From Roseovarius aestuarii (lineage in GTDB: Bacteria > Pseudomonadota > Alphaproteobacteria > Rhodobacterales > Rhodobacteraceae), in the NCBI GenBank assembly GCA_027214255.1, contig JAPWHL010000010.1, positions 91,223-155,222 on the forward strand: a stretch of 64,000 nucleotides of DNA, written 5' to 3'. A program made the translations under genes and the position numbers. The notes beneath the pieces are model-generated. The model made no database searches. It was given only the letters and a program-made list of their open reading frames with translations, and was not told the DNA's origin. Each line of letters opens with the position of its first letter. Position 1 is the first letter of the stretch. Below, piece after piece: positions 47,189-55,831 of the stretch.

Positions 47189-48570
47189 GGCAAATCAGGC
47201 CTTTGGGCCGTGGTGCGTTTCACAAACCGCCCTTGTCCGGCATGTCCCTTGAACGCCCCCCGTTCCATCACCACCGCACCGCGTAGAACTGTCGTATCTA
47301 CCGTCGCCGTCAGTTCGATCCCGCTATAAGGGTTGTATCCGATATCGCCATAATCGCTATCCGGCGACATCACGTGTCGCGTTTCAGGATCAAGAATGGT
47401 CAGGTCGGCGTCATAGCCCTTGGCGATCCGGCCCTTGTTCTTCAGCCCGAAAATATCGGCGGGCCAGGTGGCTGTGAGATGTGCGAACTGTTCAAGGCTA
47501 AGCCGCCCCTGATCGACGCCCAATGTATAGAGCACCGGCAAGCGCGCCTCGATCCCCGGACACCCGTTGGCCACATCCGCAAAAGATGGCAGGCCCATTG
47601 CCTTGGCTGCGGCGGAATAGGATACCTCGTCCGACGTGACCGCAGACAGAACGCCCGATGTCAACGCCGCCCACAATTGCGCCTGATTATCCGCATCCCG
47701 TAACGGCGGGCTAAGGATGAAATTATGACCATCTTCGCGCAACAACGCATCCTCGGTCAGCGCCAGAAAATGCGTGCACGTTTCAGCCGTAACAGCTAGT
47801 CCATCGCGCCGCGCGGCCTGTACCAGCGGTAGAGCGCCTGACGCCACCAGATGCAGGATATGCACCCCGCAGCCGGTATCGCGCGAAAACTGAATGGCGC
47901 GGGACACAGCCTCGATTTCTACGATCGGGGGGCGGGTGCGCGCATGCCAGATCGGATCGGTATGCCCTTTGGCCACGGCTTCGGCACGCAGGTATTCAAC
48001 AATGCCAGCGTTTTCTGCATGCAGGACAACCATCAGATCATCCTTGGCTGCCTGCGTCATCAGCCGGTGCAACTGACCATCTTCCAGCTTGAGCCCGTCT
48101 TCTTCATAGACCGTATATACTTTGAGCGAGGTCACACCTTCGGCACGCAATGCCGCTAGTTCACCAAGGCTGTCGTCATTCACATCTGTTGCAATCAAAT
48201 GCAGACCATAATCCACGGTCACCACGGGATCCGCCTGTTTGCGGCGGTGCTTCAACCCGGCCATCATCGAGCCGCCACGCCGTTGCAGCGCGAAATCCAC
48301 GATAGACGTGGTGCCCCCGCGCAGGGCTGCAATACCACCGCTTTCAAAATCATAGACGCTGCGTTGCCCCATGAACCCGACCAACAGATGCACATGCGGA
48401 TCCACACCGCCGGGCAAAACGATCTTGCCCGCGGCATCAATTACGCGTTCCCCGCAGCCGGCACCGGGATCGACTACGTCGGTGATGCGCTCACCATTTA
48501 CCACGACATCTGCGTTCACCGCTCCGTCCGGCAACACAACCGTGCCACCTGTCATGACCAGATCGTTCAT
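47185..48570 (-). CDS. Hydantoinase/dihydropyrimidinase-family amidohydrolase
   Basis: This 461-residue enzyme opens cyclic ureides such as hydantoins and dihydropyrimidines. The binuclear metal site is complete: His59 and His61 (GVDPHVHL), carboxylated Lys150 (TSLKVYTVY), His184 (LHAEN), His240 (HILHLVASG) and Asp314 (TSDEVSYS). It overlaps the M20 gene downstream and the PLP-lyase gene upstream by four bases each. For a fused cyclic urea such as biotin it would have to act on a ring without the second carbonyl, which known hydantoinases have; this is the weakest point of the biotin model. Confidence 0.88.
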   Translation of the reverse strand: MNDLVMTGGTVVLPDGAVNADVVVNGERITDVVDPGAGCGERVIDAAGKIVLPGGVDPHVHLLVGFMGQRSVYDFESGGIAALRGGTTSIVDFALQRRGGSMMAGLKHRRKQADPVVTVDYGLHLIATDVNDDSLGELAALRAEGVTSLKVYTVYEEDGLKLEDGQLHRLMTQAAKDDLMVVLHAENAGIVEYLRAEAVAKGHTDPIWHARTRPPIVEIEAVSRAIQFSRDTGCGVHILHLVASGALPLVQAARRDGLAVTAETCTHFLALTEDALLREDGHNFILSPPLRDADNQAQLWAALTSGVLSAVTSDEVSYSAAAKAMGLPSFADVANGCPGIEARLPVLYTLGVDQGRLSLEQFAHLTATWPADIFGLKNKGRIAKGYDADLTILDPETRHVMSPDSDYGDIGYNPYSGIELTATVDTTVLRGAVVMERGAFKGHAGQGRFVKRTTAQRPDLP

Positions 48571-49751
48571 GAACAGCCCTCCAATGCCTGCGTCAGATCA
48601 TCCGTGAGATCGTCAACATCTTCGATTCCTGCCGATATGCGCACCAACGCATCCGAAATGCCCATCGCACGGCGCGCCTCTGGCGAAATAGAATAGTGCG
48701 AGGTGTTGCCCGGTTGACTGATCAGGCTTTCCACACCGCCCACAGACGGCCCAATTGCGAACAATCGCGTAGCGTCAACCACATGGCGTGCGGCCTGCGG
48801 GCTGTGCATTTCAAAGGACAAGAGACCGCCAAAATCGGTCATCTGACGTTTCGCCAAGGCGTGATCCGCGTGGCTGGCAAGACCCGGATAATGCACCTTT
48901 GCAACTGCCGGGTGTGCTTCAAGAAATTCGGCCAGCGCCAACCCTGTCGCGTTATGCTGTTTCATGCGCAACGGATAGGTCGCCATGCCGCGCATCAGCA
49001 GCCACGCCGCATGCGGGTCCATCACACCACCATGCGCGGGTTGCATCGAGCGCACACCGCGCAGATGCGTGCGTGCCCCAACCACGGCCCCCGCCAAAAC
49101 ATCACCATGGCCGTTCAGGTACTTGGTTGCAGAATGGATCAACAGATCAACGCCCAGTTCCAGCGGGCTTTGATTCATCGGCCCTCCCAATGTGCCATCC
49201 ACGACAAGCAGCGCCCCCGCGTCTTTGGCAACTTTGGAAATCGCTGGCAAATCGACGATACGTACCAACGGGTTGGTGGGTGTTTCGGCGTAGATTACCC
49301 TGGTTTTATCGGTCACACATGCGGCAACGTCCTCGGGGGCCGATGACGCGGACCAGCGCACGGTTACGCCCATGCGCGGCAGGATTTCGTTAAAATAGCG
49401 GATCGATACGCCATAGATATCAGGCAGCGCGACCATTTCGTCGCCCGCTTGCAACAGCGGGGCCAACGCGCCACTGACGGCGGCCATGCCGGAGGCAAAC
49501 AACACCGCGGATTCGGCCCCCTCCAACGCCGCCAGCCGTTGCTCCGCAGCCATGACTGTGGGGTTGCGCACGCGGGAATAGACAAAACCGCGCGCCTTGC
49601 CCGTGTTGATCGCCTCTAACGTGTCGGTATCGGGCGCAGCGAAGGTCACGCTCTGATAGATCGGCGCACTGACTGCGCCTTCGTCGTCGTTGGGGCGCAG
49701 CCCGGCGTGGACTGCGCGGGTGCTCATCCTGTCCGGGCGGCGCGCGCTCAT
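48567..49751 (-). CDS. PLP enzyme of the Cys/Met metabolism family (C-S lyase or gamma-synthase)
   Basis: This 394-residue fold-type I enzyme has the PLP Lys210 in HSATKYLNGHGDV, Asp185 (VVDGTLGGP, unusual Gly-Thr-Leu-Gly where most have Asn-Thr-Phe), Tyr58 and Arg60 in YSRVRNPT, and the C-terminal HYSISPEARRAMG. The family makes and breaks C-S bonds beside an amino group (cystathionine synthase and lyase, methionine gamma-lyase). It is translationally linked to the hydantoinase gene. In context it may cleave the C-S bond of a diamino thioether after the ureide is opened. Which reaction is not provable from sequence. Confidence 0.85.
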   Translation of the reverse strand: MSARRPDRMSTRAVHAGLRPNDDEGAVSAPIYQSVTFAAPDTDTLEAINTGKARGFVYSRVRNPTVMAAEQRLAALEGAESAVLFASGMAAVSGALAPLLQAGDEMVALPDIYGVSIRYFNEILPRMGVTVRWSASSAPEDVAACVTDKTRVIYAETPTNPLVRIVDLPAISKVAKDAGALLVVDGTLGGPMNQSPLELGVDLLIHSATKYLNGHGDVLAGAVVGARTHLRGVRSMQPAHGGVMDPHAAWLLMRGMATYPLRMKQHNATGLALAEFLEAHPAVAKVHYPGLASHADHALAKRQMTDFGGLLSFEMHSPQAARHVVDATRLFAIGPSVGGVESLISQPGNTSHYSISPEARRAMGISDALVRISAGIEDVDDLTDDLTQALEGCS

Positions 49752-50893
49752 TTCGTCAACTCGCGCGAGATGATGATGCGCAGGATTTCCGAGGTGCCGC
49801 CGCCGATTTCGGCCAGCTTGGAATCGCGGAAATGGCGCTGCATGTCATATTCCATTAGGTACCCCCAGCCGCCCATCATGCGCATCCCGCTCATCGCGGC
49901 ACGCACATAGGTTTCCGACGAATAGAGATTGGCCATCGCGCTTTCTTTGTTGTTCGGTATGCCGCGATCGACCAGCGTACAGGACCGATAGAGAAGCAAG
50001 CGCGCTGCCTCGATCTCCATGTCCATGTCGGCCAGCTTTGCACGGGTCAGTTGGAAACTGTTTATTTTTTGACCGAATTGCTGACGTTCGTCCGTGTAAG
50101 TCAGGATTTTGTCCAGACAGCTTTGCGCCGCACCGACATTGACCGCAGACAGGCAGCAACGTTCGTAATCCAGCGTTTTCAGCACATTCATCCAGCCGGA
50201 ATTGACCTCGCCCACGATTGCGTCCTTGGGCAGGCGCACGTCCTTGAGAAAAATCTCGTTCAGGTCCATCGGTTTCAGACCCAATTTTTTCAGCTTGCGC
50301 ACCTCGACGCCCGGCGTTTTCGGGTCCAGCAAGAACATGGTGATGCCTTTGTGCTTGGGCGCGTCCGTGTCCGAGCGCGCCATCAGCAAGATGTAATCGG
50401 CCTCTTGCGCGCAAGAGCAGAACATTTTCTGGCCGTTGATGACCCATTCATCCCCCTCCAGCACGGCACGCGTGCGCAAGGATGCCGCGTCCGAGCCCGA
50501 GTTGGGTTCGGACAGCGAAAACGCAAAGCGGATTTCGCCTTTGGCCAGACGTGGCAGCAGTTCTTGTTTCTGCTCTTCCGATCCGAAATGCACCAACGCA
50601 TCGGTGGCGATCACGACCGTGGTGTAAAAGATGTTCGCGCCTGCCTCAAAATGGTGGGCGAACTCCTCAAGAAACACCACCAGATCGGTGCAGGAGCCCC
50701 CCATACCGCCGTATTCTTCGGGGATAGGCAGGCCCAGCCAGCCTTCGGCGGCCAGTTTGTCATACAGGGCAAAGGGAAACGCCTCGTCCTCGTCGCATTG
50801 ACGGACATACTCAGGCGGGCATTCTTTCAACAAAAAGCTGCGCAGGCTGTCGCGCATCAGGCGTTGTTCGTCGGTCAGATCAAAGTTCATCAT
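49748..50893 (-). CDS. Acyl-CoA dehydrogenase, IVD/LCAD-like base pattern
   Basis: This 381-residue FAD enzyme has AFSLSEPNSGSDAASLRT (about 125-142) and the C-terminal GGWGYLMEYDMQRHFRDSKLAEIGGGTSEILR. The usual catalytic Glu before GTSE is Gly here (IGGGTSE), a pattern seen in isovaleryl-CoA and long-chain dehydrogenases, where the base sits in another helix. ATG 50893 or 50890 starts it; an upstream extension to 51013 would overlap the hydratase gene. Substrates of that subgroup are branched or bulky acyl-CoAs. Confidence 0.87.
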   Translation of the reverse strand: MMNFDLTDEQRLMRDSLRSFLLKECPPEYVRQCDEDEAFPFALYDKLAAEGWLGLPIPEEYGGMGGSCTDLVVFLEEFAHHFEAGANIFYTTVVIATDALVHFGSEEQKQELLPRLAKGEIRFAFSLSEPNSGSDAASLRTRAVLEGDEWVINGQKMFCSCAQEADYILLMARSDTDAPKHKGITMFLLDPKTPGVEVRKLKKLGLKPMDLNEIFLKDVRLPKDAIVGEVNSGWMNVLKTLDYERCCLSAVNVGAAQSCLDKILTYTDERQQFGQKINSFQLTRAKLADMDMEIEAARLLLYRSCTLVDRGIPNNKESAMANLYSSETYVRAAMSGMRMMGGWGYLMEYDMQRHFRDSKLAEIGGGTSEILRIIISRELTK

Positions 50894-50897
50894 CTGC

Positions 50898-51677
50898 TTA
50901 ATTCCCTTTCCAGCGCGGTGCGCGTTTTTCGGCAAAGGCGCGCGGGCCCTCGTTGAAGTCGTCGGACGCGCGCATCCGGTCGCGCGCAGGCAGGCCAGCG
51001 AGGATCGTTTCAAAAGCGGTCTGATCGCTCATCACTTCGGTCACGCGCGTCGCTTCCAGCAATGCGGCGACCGCCAATGGCGCGCCGCTGATGATCGCTT
51101 GGGCGGTCTTGCGCGCTTCGGCCATCAATTCGTCACGTGGCACGACCTGATTCACAAATCCCAGTCTTTGCGCCTCGTCCACACCCATGCGTCGCCCGGT
51201 CAGCAACAGATCAGACGCCACGTTGGAGGGAAGTTTACGATGAGCACGCCACAGCCCGCCCGCCTCGGGAATAAAGCCCCGCGCCAGTTCAGGCAGTGCA
51301 AACTCCACATGCGGCGCGGCCAGAACGATCTGACAGAACAGTGCAAATTCAAATCCACCACCAACAGCCAACCCGTTGATTGCGCAAATCAACGGTTTCA
51401 GCATGTCGTGACGGTTGAGCCCCATGAACCCATGCGGGCCGAAATCCTCTCCGCTGTCGCCTGCGGCCACGGCCTTGAGGTCCCATCCGGCCGAGAATAT
51501 CCGATCCCCTGTGGCCGTAACGATACCGACACGCAGATCAGGATCTTCATTCAACCGCGTCAACGCCGCATCCAGATCGCGGCTCGCCTGCTGATCAAAC
51601 GCGTGGGCGGGCGGGTGATCAAAGGTGATCTCCAAAATGCCGCCATTCACATGAGTTTTGATGCGCGAACCTGTCAT
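50898..51677 (-). CDS. Enoyl-CoA hydratase, CaiD-like
   Basis: This 259-residue crotonase has the oxyanion motif FSAGWDLKAVAAGDSGEDFG (about 60-79) and GGGFEFALFCQ, PELARGFIPEAGG with the family Glu residues. It resembles CaiD (carnitinyl-CoA dehydratase) across its length, including the C-terminal RAFAEKRAPRWKG, but the island has no clear CaiB CoA-transferase, so I call it CaiD-like. It overlaps the upstream acyl-CoA dehydrogenase by four bases and would hydrate the enoyl-CoA made by either dehydrogenase. Confidence 0.85.
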   Translation of the reverse strand: MTGSRIKTHVNGGILEITFDHPPAHAFDQQASRDLDAALTRLNEDPDLRVGIVTATGDRIFSAGWDLKAVAAGDSGEDFGPHGFMGLNRHDMLKPLICAINGLAVGGGFEFALFCQIVLAAPHVEFALPELARGFIPEAGGLWRAHRKLPSNVASDLLLTGRRMGVDEAQRLGFVNQVVPRDELMAEARKTAQAIISGAPLAVAALLEATRVTEVMSDQTAFETILAGLPARDRMRASDDFNEGPRAFAEKRAPRWKGN

Positions 51678-52825
51678 GCCGGAAACTCGCGCAGAATGTC
51701 CTTGGAAATGATGTCGCGGTGGATTTCCGACGTGCCTTCCCAGATGCGTTCAACGCGCACATCGCGCCACATCCGCTCGATCGGCCAGTCGCGTGTCACA
51801 CCCATGCCGCCCAGAATTTGCATCGCGTTGTCGGTCACGCGCCCGGCCATTTCCGAGCCAAACAGATTGACCTGCGAAGCTTCGCGCTGCGTCAGGGTGC
51901 CGGCCTCCATCTTGGCGGCAGCGTCCAGCACCATCAGGCGCGTTGCGTGAATCTCTACCGCCATATCTGCCAGCTTGAAGGACGTGCCCTGAAACTGGCC
52001 AATGGTTTGCCCAAAAGCACGGCGTGTATTGGCGTATTGCGCGGCAATGCCCATACAGCGTTCGGCCACACCAATGCAGTTGGCCGCCAGCATAACCCGG
52101 CCCGAAAAAATCCAGTTTTTGGCAATCTGGAACCCACCACCCTCGGCCCCCAGCATGTTGCGGGCAGGCACACGCACGTCCGCAAATGAAATCGCACAGG
52201 ATTTCATACCCCGGTTGCCGACAACATGGATCGGGCTGACGGTGATGCCGGGCGTATCCTTGTCCACCAGAAACGCTGTGATCCGCTTGCGCGCGCCCTT
52301 TGGGGTTTCATCGACGCCGGTCACGGCAAATACGATGATAAAATCCGCCCGCAACGCCATGGTGATGAAAATTTTCTCGCCGTTGATGACAAAATCATCG
52401 CCATCACGCACGGCCTTGGTGGCAATCTGGCGCGCATCCGATCCAGCACCCGGTTCAGTCAGGGCAAAACACTCCCACCGCTCGCCTTTGACGACAGGTT
52501 TTAGATAGGTCTCGATCTGATCGCCTTCGCAGGCCAGCAGGATGGGCGCGGGACGATTGCAGATGATGTTCAACGCGCGGCTGGTGCGGCCAAATTCAAT
52601 TTCGGCCATGCAGCGCAGGCTTTGACCCAAACCGCCCCCGCCCAGATCTTCGGGCATGTTGATAGCATAGTATCCGGCTTTGATTGCCTTTTGCTTGAGC
52701 TCGTCAAACAGCTCGTCCGGGATCGCATCCGCCTCTTCGACAGCTTTTTCATGCGGCCTTAGTTCAGTCTCGACAAAGGCCCGCACACCTTCGGCGACCA
52801 TCCTTTGTTCGTCAGTGATCGACAT
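51674..52825 (-). CDS. Acyl-CoA dehydrogenase
   Basis: This 383-residue enzyme opens the 12-gene operon. It has CFALTEPGAGSDARQIATKAV (about 120-140) and, at the C-terminus, RIWEGTSEIHR with the canonical catalytic Glu. Its partner at 49748 has a different base arrangement, so the two probably act on different acyl-CoAs, for example successive turns of a shortening side chain. Its upstream region contains AT-rich inverted repeats facing the IclR gene. Confidence 0.88.
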   Translation of the reverse strand: MSITDEQRMVAEGVRAFVETELRPHEKAVEEADAIPDELFDELKQKAIKAGYYAINMPEDLGGGGLGQSLRCMAEIEFGRTSRALNIICNRPAPILLACEGDQIETYLKPVVKGERWECFALTEPGAGSDARQIATKAVRDGDDFVINGEKIFITMALRADFIIVFAVTGVDETPKGARKRITAFLVDKDTPGITVSPIHVVGNRGMKSCAISFADVRVPARNMLGAEGGGFQIAKNWIFSGRVMLAANCIGVAERCMGIAAQYANTRRAFGQTIGQFQGTSFKLADMAVEIHATRLMVLDAAAKMEAGTLTQREASQVNLFGSEMAGRVTDNAMQILGGMGVTRDWPIERMWRDVRVERIWEGTSEIHRDIISKDILREFPA

Positions 52826-52870
52826 CCGGTCTTTCCTTCTTTGCCCGCGCCATTGGCGAAGTTGGTTGTT

Positions 52871-52902
52871 GTTTTAATATTCGAAACATTGTTTTATTAA
52901 TT
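52871..52902. promoter_or_regulatory. AT-rich inverted repeats between the large operon and iclR
   Basis: GTTT (52871-52874), AAAC (52884-52887) and GTTT (52891-52894) form overlapping inverted repeats around ATTCGAAACATTGTTTTATT, about 50 bp upstream of the large operon. IclR-family sites often have a GAAAC-type half. The symmetry is short, so this is only a candidate site. Confidence 0.35.
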
Positions 52903-53066
52903 ATCATCACGTGTCAAGATCAACTCATGGAATTTTTGTCCACGGGACGTCTGCACGAATACAGTCCCCCTGTTGCGGGCTCTGTAAAAGTGTAGAGAGT
53001 GTAGTCACAGGTGCACTGCGGGGAGAGCGGGCCGCCTGTCTTTGGAGTTAAGTGGGGGAGAAAATT

Positions 53067-53816
53067 GTGTCAGGAACCGTAGGAAAAGCGCTTAGATTGC
53101 TTGAATCATTGGCCAATCACGACTCGCCCGTGCGCCTATCAGATCTGTCACGTGAGAACGGTTTGAACAAAAGCACGGCGTATCGCATGTTGGAAACGAT
53201 GAGCCAGCTGGGCTATGTTCAGCAGGACGAACCCGGTGGCCGCTACATGATCACATCAAAAATGTGGCAAATAGGCGTACGCGCGTTTCAACGTATCGAC
53301 ATCCGCAATCTTGCACGGCCGTTTCTGGAAACCCTCAGCCGTGAAACGGATGAACCCGCCGTCTTGGCCATTATCGAAGGCGGCGACGTGGTGATTGTAG
53401 ACCGCTGCGCATCGTCGCAGGCTGTTCAGACCATTTCCCAAGTTGGATCGCGCACACCGATCCACTGCTCCTCACTGGGCAAGGCTTATCTGATGGTCGA
53501 CACGGAAACCAAACTGAAAACCCTGAAGCGCCCGTTTCAACGATTTACCCCAAAGACAATCACCCGGTTGGATGACCTGCGCGCAAATCTGGCCGAATGC
53601 ATTGATGCGGGCGTGGCCACGGCGTTTGACGAATACCGCGATGCTGTCAGCGGCGTTTCGGCCCCGGTTCTGGGAAGCGACGGCATGGTGCACGGTATCA
53701 TCGGGATCACTCTGCCGACAGCCCGAGTAACGGCACCACCCTTTGAGGCAGGCAAGAACATGGTGCGCGAACAGGCGCTGCTGCTATCGGCCGAACTGGG
53801 GTACGCCCCACGATAA
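53067..53816 (+). CDS. IclR-family regulator
   Basis: This 249-residue protein has a winged helix (about 5-65: ALRLLESLANHDSPVRLSDL, then NGLNKSTAYRMLETM) and a C-terminal IclR effector domain ending PTARVTAPPFEAGKNMVREQ. GTG 53067 has GGGGGAG just upstream; the GTG at 53052 is an alternative. It is divergent from the 12-gene operon and upstream of the fadJ-type operon, so it is the likely local regulator, sensing a pathway intermediate. Confidence 0.87.
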   Translation: MSGTVGKALRLLESLANHDSPVRLSDLSRENGLNKSTAYRMLETMSQLGYVQQDEPGGRYMITSKMWQIGVRAFQRIDIRNLARPFLETLSRETDEPAVLAIIEGGDVVIVDRCASSQAVQTISQVGSRTPIHCSSLGKAYLMVDTETKLKTLKRPFQRFTPKTITRLDDLRANLAECIDAGVATAFDEYRDAVSGVSAPVLGSDGMVHGIIGITLPTARVTAPPFEAGKNMVREQALLLSAELGYAPR

Positions 53817-53876
53817 AGCGCTTCGTCTTTTCCCCAAGACACAGGAAGAACCAGACGCGGGAAGATCACCGGCGAT

Positions 53877-55823
53877 CTATCTGTGATCGGCCCAATACAT
53901 TGGCCCTCCCCTCCACGCAGGCCAACCATAGCCGTTGATCCAGATGGTATCGATATCCGACGACCTTGCTGCGATACCTTCGTCCAGAATTGCGCGTCCT
54001 TCCTTGATCATCGGGTCCAGACACCGTGTCAGGATTTCGCCGTCATCTATCGCGCGCCGAGAAATGCCGTGACGCTGGGACAACCCTTGCAGCATGGTTT
54101 CAGTCAAGGGCGACGGCACCGCTTGCCCCTGAGGATAGTCATAATACCCTGCCCCGGCTTTCTGCCCAAACCGGCCAGCCTCGCACAACATCTCTTCAAT
54201 CGTTTCTCCGGATGAGCGGGCCGCATTCCACCCAAGGTCCAGCCCCGCAAGATCGGCCATCGCAAACGGGCCCATAGGAAATCCAAACTCAAACAGAGCG
54301 CGGTCCACCTGCCACGGCGTCGCTCCTTCAAGGATCAACTCCCCGGCTGCGGCCTGCCTTCGGGCCAGCATACGGTTGCCGACAAATCCATGGCAGTTGC
54401 CAACGCACACGCCAACTTTGCCCATTCTTCGCGACAGATCCATCGCGGTTTGAAGGACATCCGGCGCGGTTTGAGCCCCGCGCACGATTTCCAGTAAACG
54501 CATCACATGTGCCGGTGAAAAGAAATGCAGCCCCAGCACATCATCGGGTCGCGTAGTTGCGTCGGCGATACGATCTATGTCCAAAAAAGATGTATTCGTG
54601 GCCATGATCGCGCCCGGTCGCGCAACTGCGTCGATCTGACGAAAGACCTGTTCCTTGACGGTTAGATCCTCAAACACGGCCTCGATGATCAGATCGCACT
54701 GACCCAGCGCGGCCATCTCAGACGCGCCCGCGATCCGGCCCACACACGCCTGCGCGACATCCGTGGGTAAACGTCCGCGTGCCGCGCGGCGTTCAAATGA
54801 AGCGCGCATGGCTGTCAACGCGCCCTGCAACTTGTCTTGGGATGTGTCGATCATCGTGACCGGCAGTCCGGCACCGGCGCAGGCCATCGCGATACCTCGC
54901 CCCATAGTGCCCGCGCCGATAACACCGACCTGCGTGATGCTGCGCGATGCTGTCCCCGGCGCAAGATCGACGACCTTACGCGCCGTCCGCTCGGCCTGAA
55001 ACACGTGACCAAGTGCCGCTGCCTGCGGCCCCGCCAACAATCGATCAAACGCGGCGCGCTCGCCTTCTAATGCCACCTCAAGCGGCTCGCTCAAGGCGCG
55101 CGCGACGCAATCGATGGCCTCCGCAGGTGCGGCCTGACCGCGAAATTTCTGGGCTGTGTCAGAGCGAAACCGCGAGATCAAAGCATCACGCCCTGGTTTC
55201 AACCCGCTATCGGGGCGTTGGAAATTTCCCTCCGAGGCGCGTGCGGCCAATATTTTTGCCTCGGCAAGCAGATCGTCCTGACATATTGCATCAACAACTC
55301 CCATTTCGAGCGCCTCTTGTGCCGTAATCCTGCGCCCCGACGTCACCATATCCAGCGCCGCCTGCGGCCCGGCCAAGCGCGTCAGCCGCGTCGTGCCACC
55401 ACACCCCGGAACGAGACCCAGCCGCACCTCGGGCAGGCCCATGCCCGCCCCCACATCAGCAACCCGCGCCGTACAGGCCAACGCCACTTCAAACCCGCCT
55501 CCCAAGGCGGTCCCATGCATGGCGGCGACAATGGGTTTGGAAAAACCTGCTATTGCACCAATCACGGCTGGCAAGTCAGGCTGTGCGATCTCGCCCCCAA
55601 ACTCGGATATATCCGCACCCGAAAAGAAGGTCTTTCCCGCGCAGGTCAGGACGACGGCGTCCAAAGCCGCATCACGGGAAATCTGATCCAACGCAGCGAC
55701 AATCCCCTGCCGGACAGACGCCGAAAGAACGTTCAAAGGAGGATGATCGACTGTCACCACTGCAATCCGTTCTTGGATGTCGATCTGCACAATGGGTCGA
55801 TGTTTTTCTGGATGCGTCATCAT
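53877..55823 (-). CDS. Bifunctional enoyl-CoA hydratase/3-hydroxyacyl-CoA dehydrogenase (FadJ/FadB-type), short C-terminus
   Basis: This 648-residue protein combines an N-terminal crotonase domain (about 15-190, FFSGADISEFGG; GGGFEVALAC; LPEVRLGLVPGCGG with both Glu residues) and a 3-hydroxyacyl-CoA dehydrogenase (NAD site VGVIGAGTMGRGIAMA; GNCHGFVGNRM). It ends at RGGPMYWADHR; family members usually run some 40-60 residues further. Other frames after the stop show no continuation, so this looks like a natural truncation. It oxidises a 3-hydroxyacyl-CoA with NAD and is co-transcribed with thiolase. Confidence 0.85.
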   Translation of the reverse strand: MMTHPEKHRPIVQIDIQERIAVVTVDHPPLNVLSASVRQGIVAALDQISRDAALDAVVLTCAGKTFFSGADISEFGGEIAQPDLPAVIGAIAGFSKPIVAAMHGTALGGGFEVALACTARVADVGAGMGLPEVRLGLVPGCGGTTRLTRLAGPQAALDMVTSGRRITAQEALEMGVVDAICQDDLLAEAKILAARASEGNFQRPDSGLKPGRDALISRFRSDTAQKFRGQAAPAEAIDCVARALSEPLEVALEGERAAFDRLLAGPQAAALGHVFQAERTARKVVDLAPGTASRSITQVGVIGAGTMGRGIAMACAGAGLPVTMIDTSQDKLQGALTAMRASFERRAARGRLPTDVAQACVGRIAGASEMAALGQCDLIIEAVFEDLTVKEQVFRQIDAVARPGAIMATNTSFLDIDRIADATTRPDDVLGLHFFSPAHVMRLLEIVRGAQTAPDVLQTAMDLSRRMGKVGVCVGNCHGFVGNRMLARRQAAAGELILEGATPWQVDRALFEFGFPMGPFAMADLAGLDLGWNAARSSGETIEEMLCEAGRFGQKAGAGYYDYPQGQAVPSPLTETMLQGLSQRHGISRRAIDDGEILTRCLDPMIKEGRAILDEGIAARSSDIDTIWINGYGWPAWRGGPMYWADHR

Positions 55824-55831
55824 TTGAGCCT

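Noticed and set aside
53829..53929. Frameshift explaining the short FadJ-type protein
   Set aside because: Alternative frames after the stop do not resemble the missing C-terminus.
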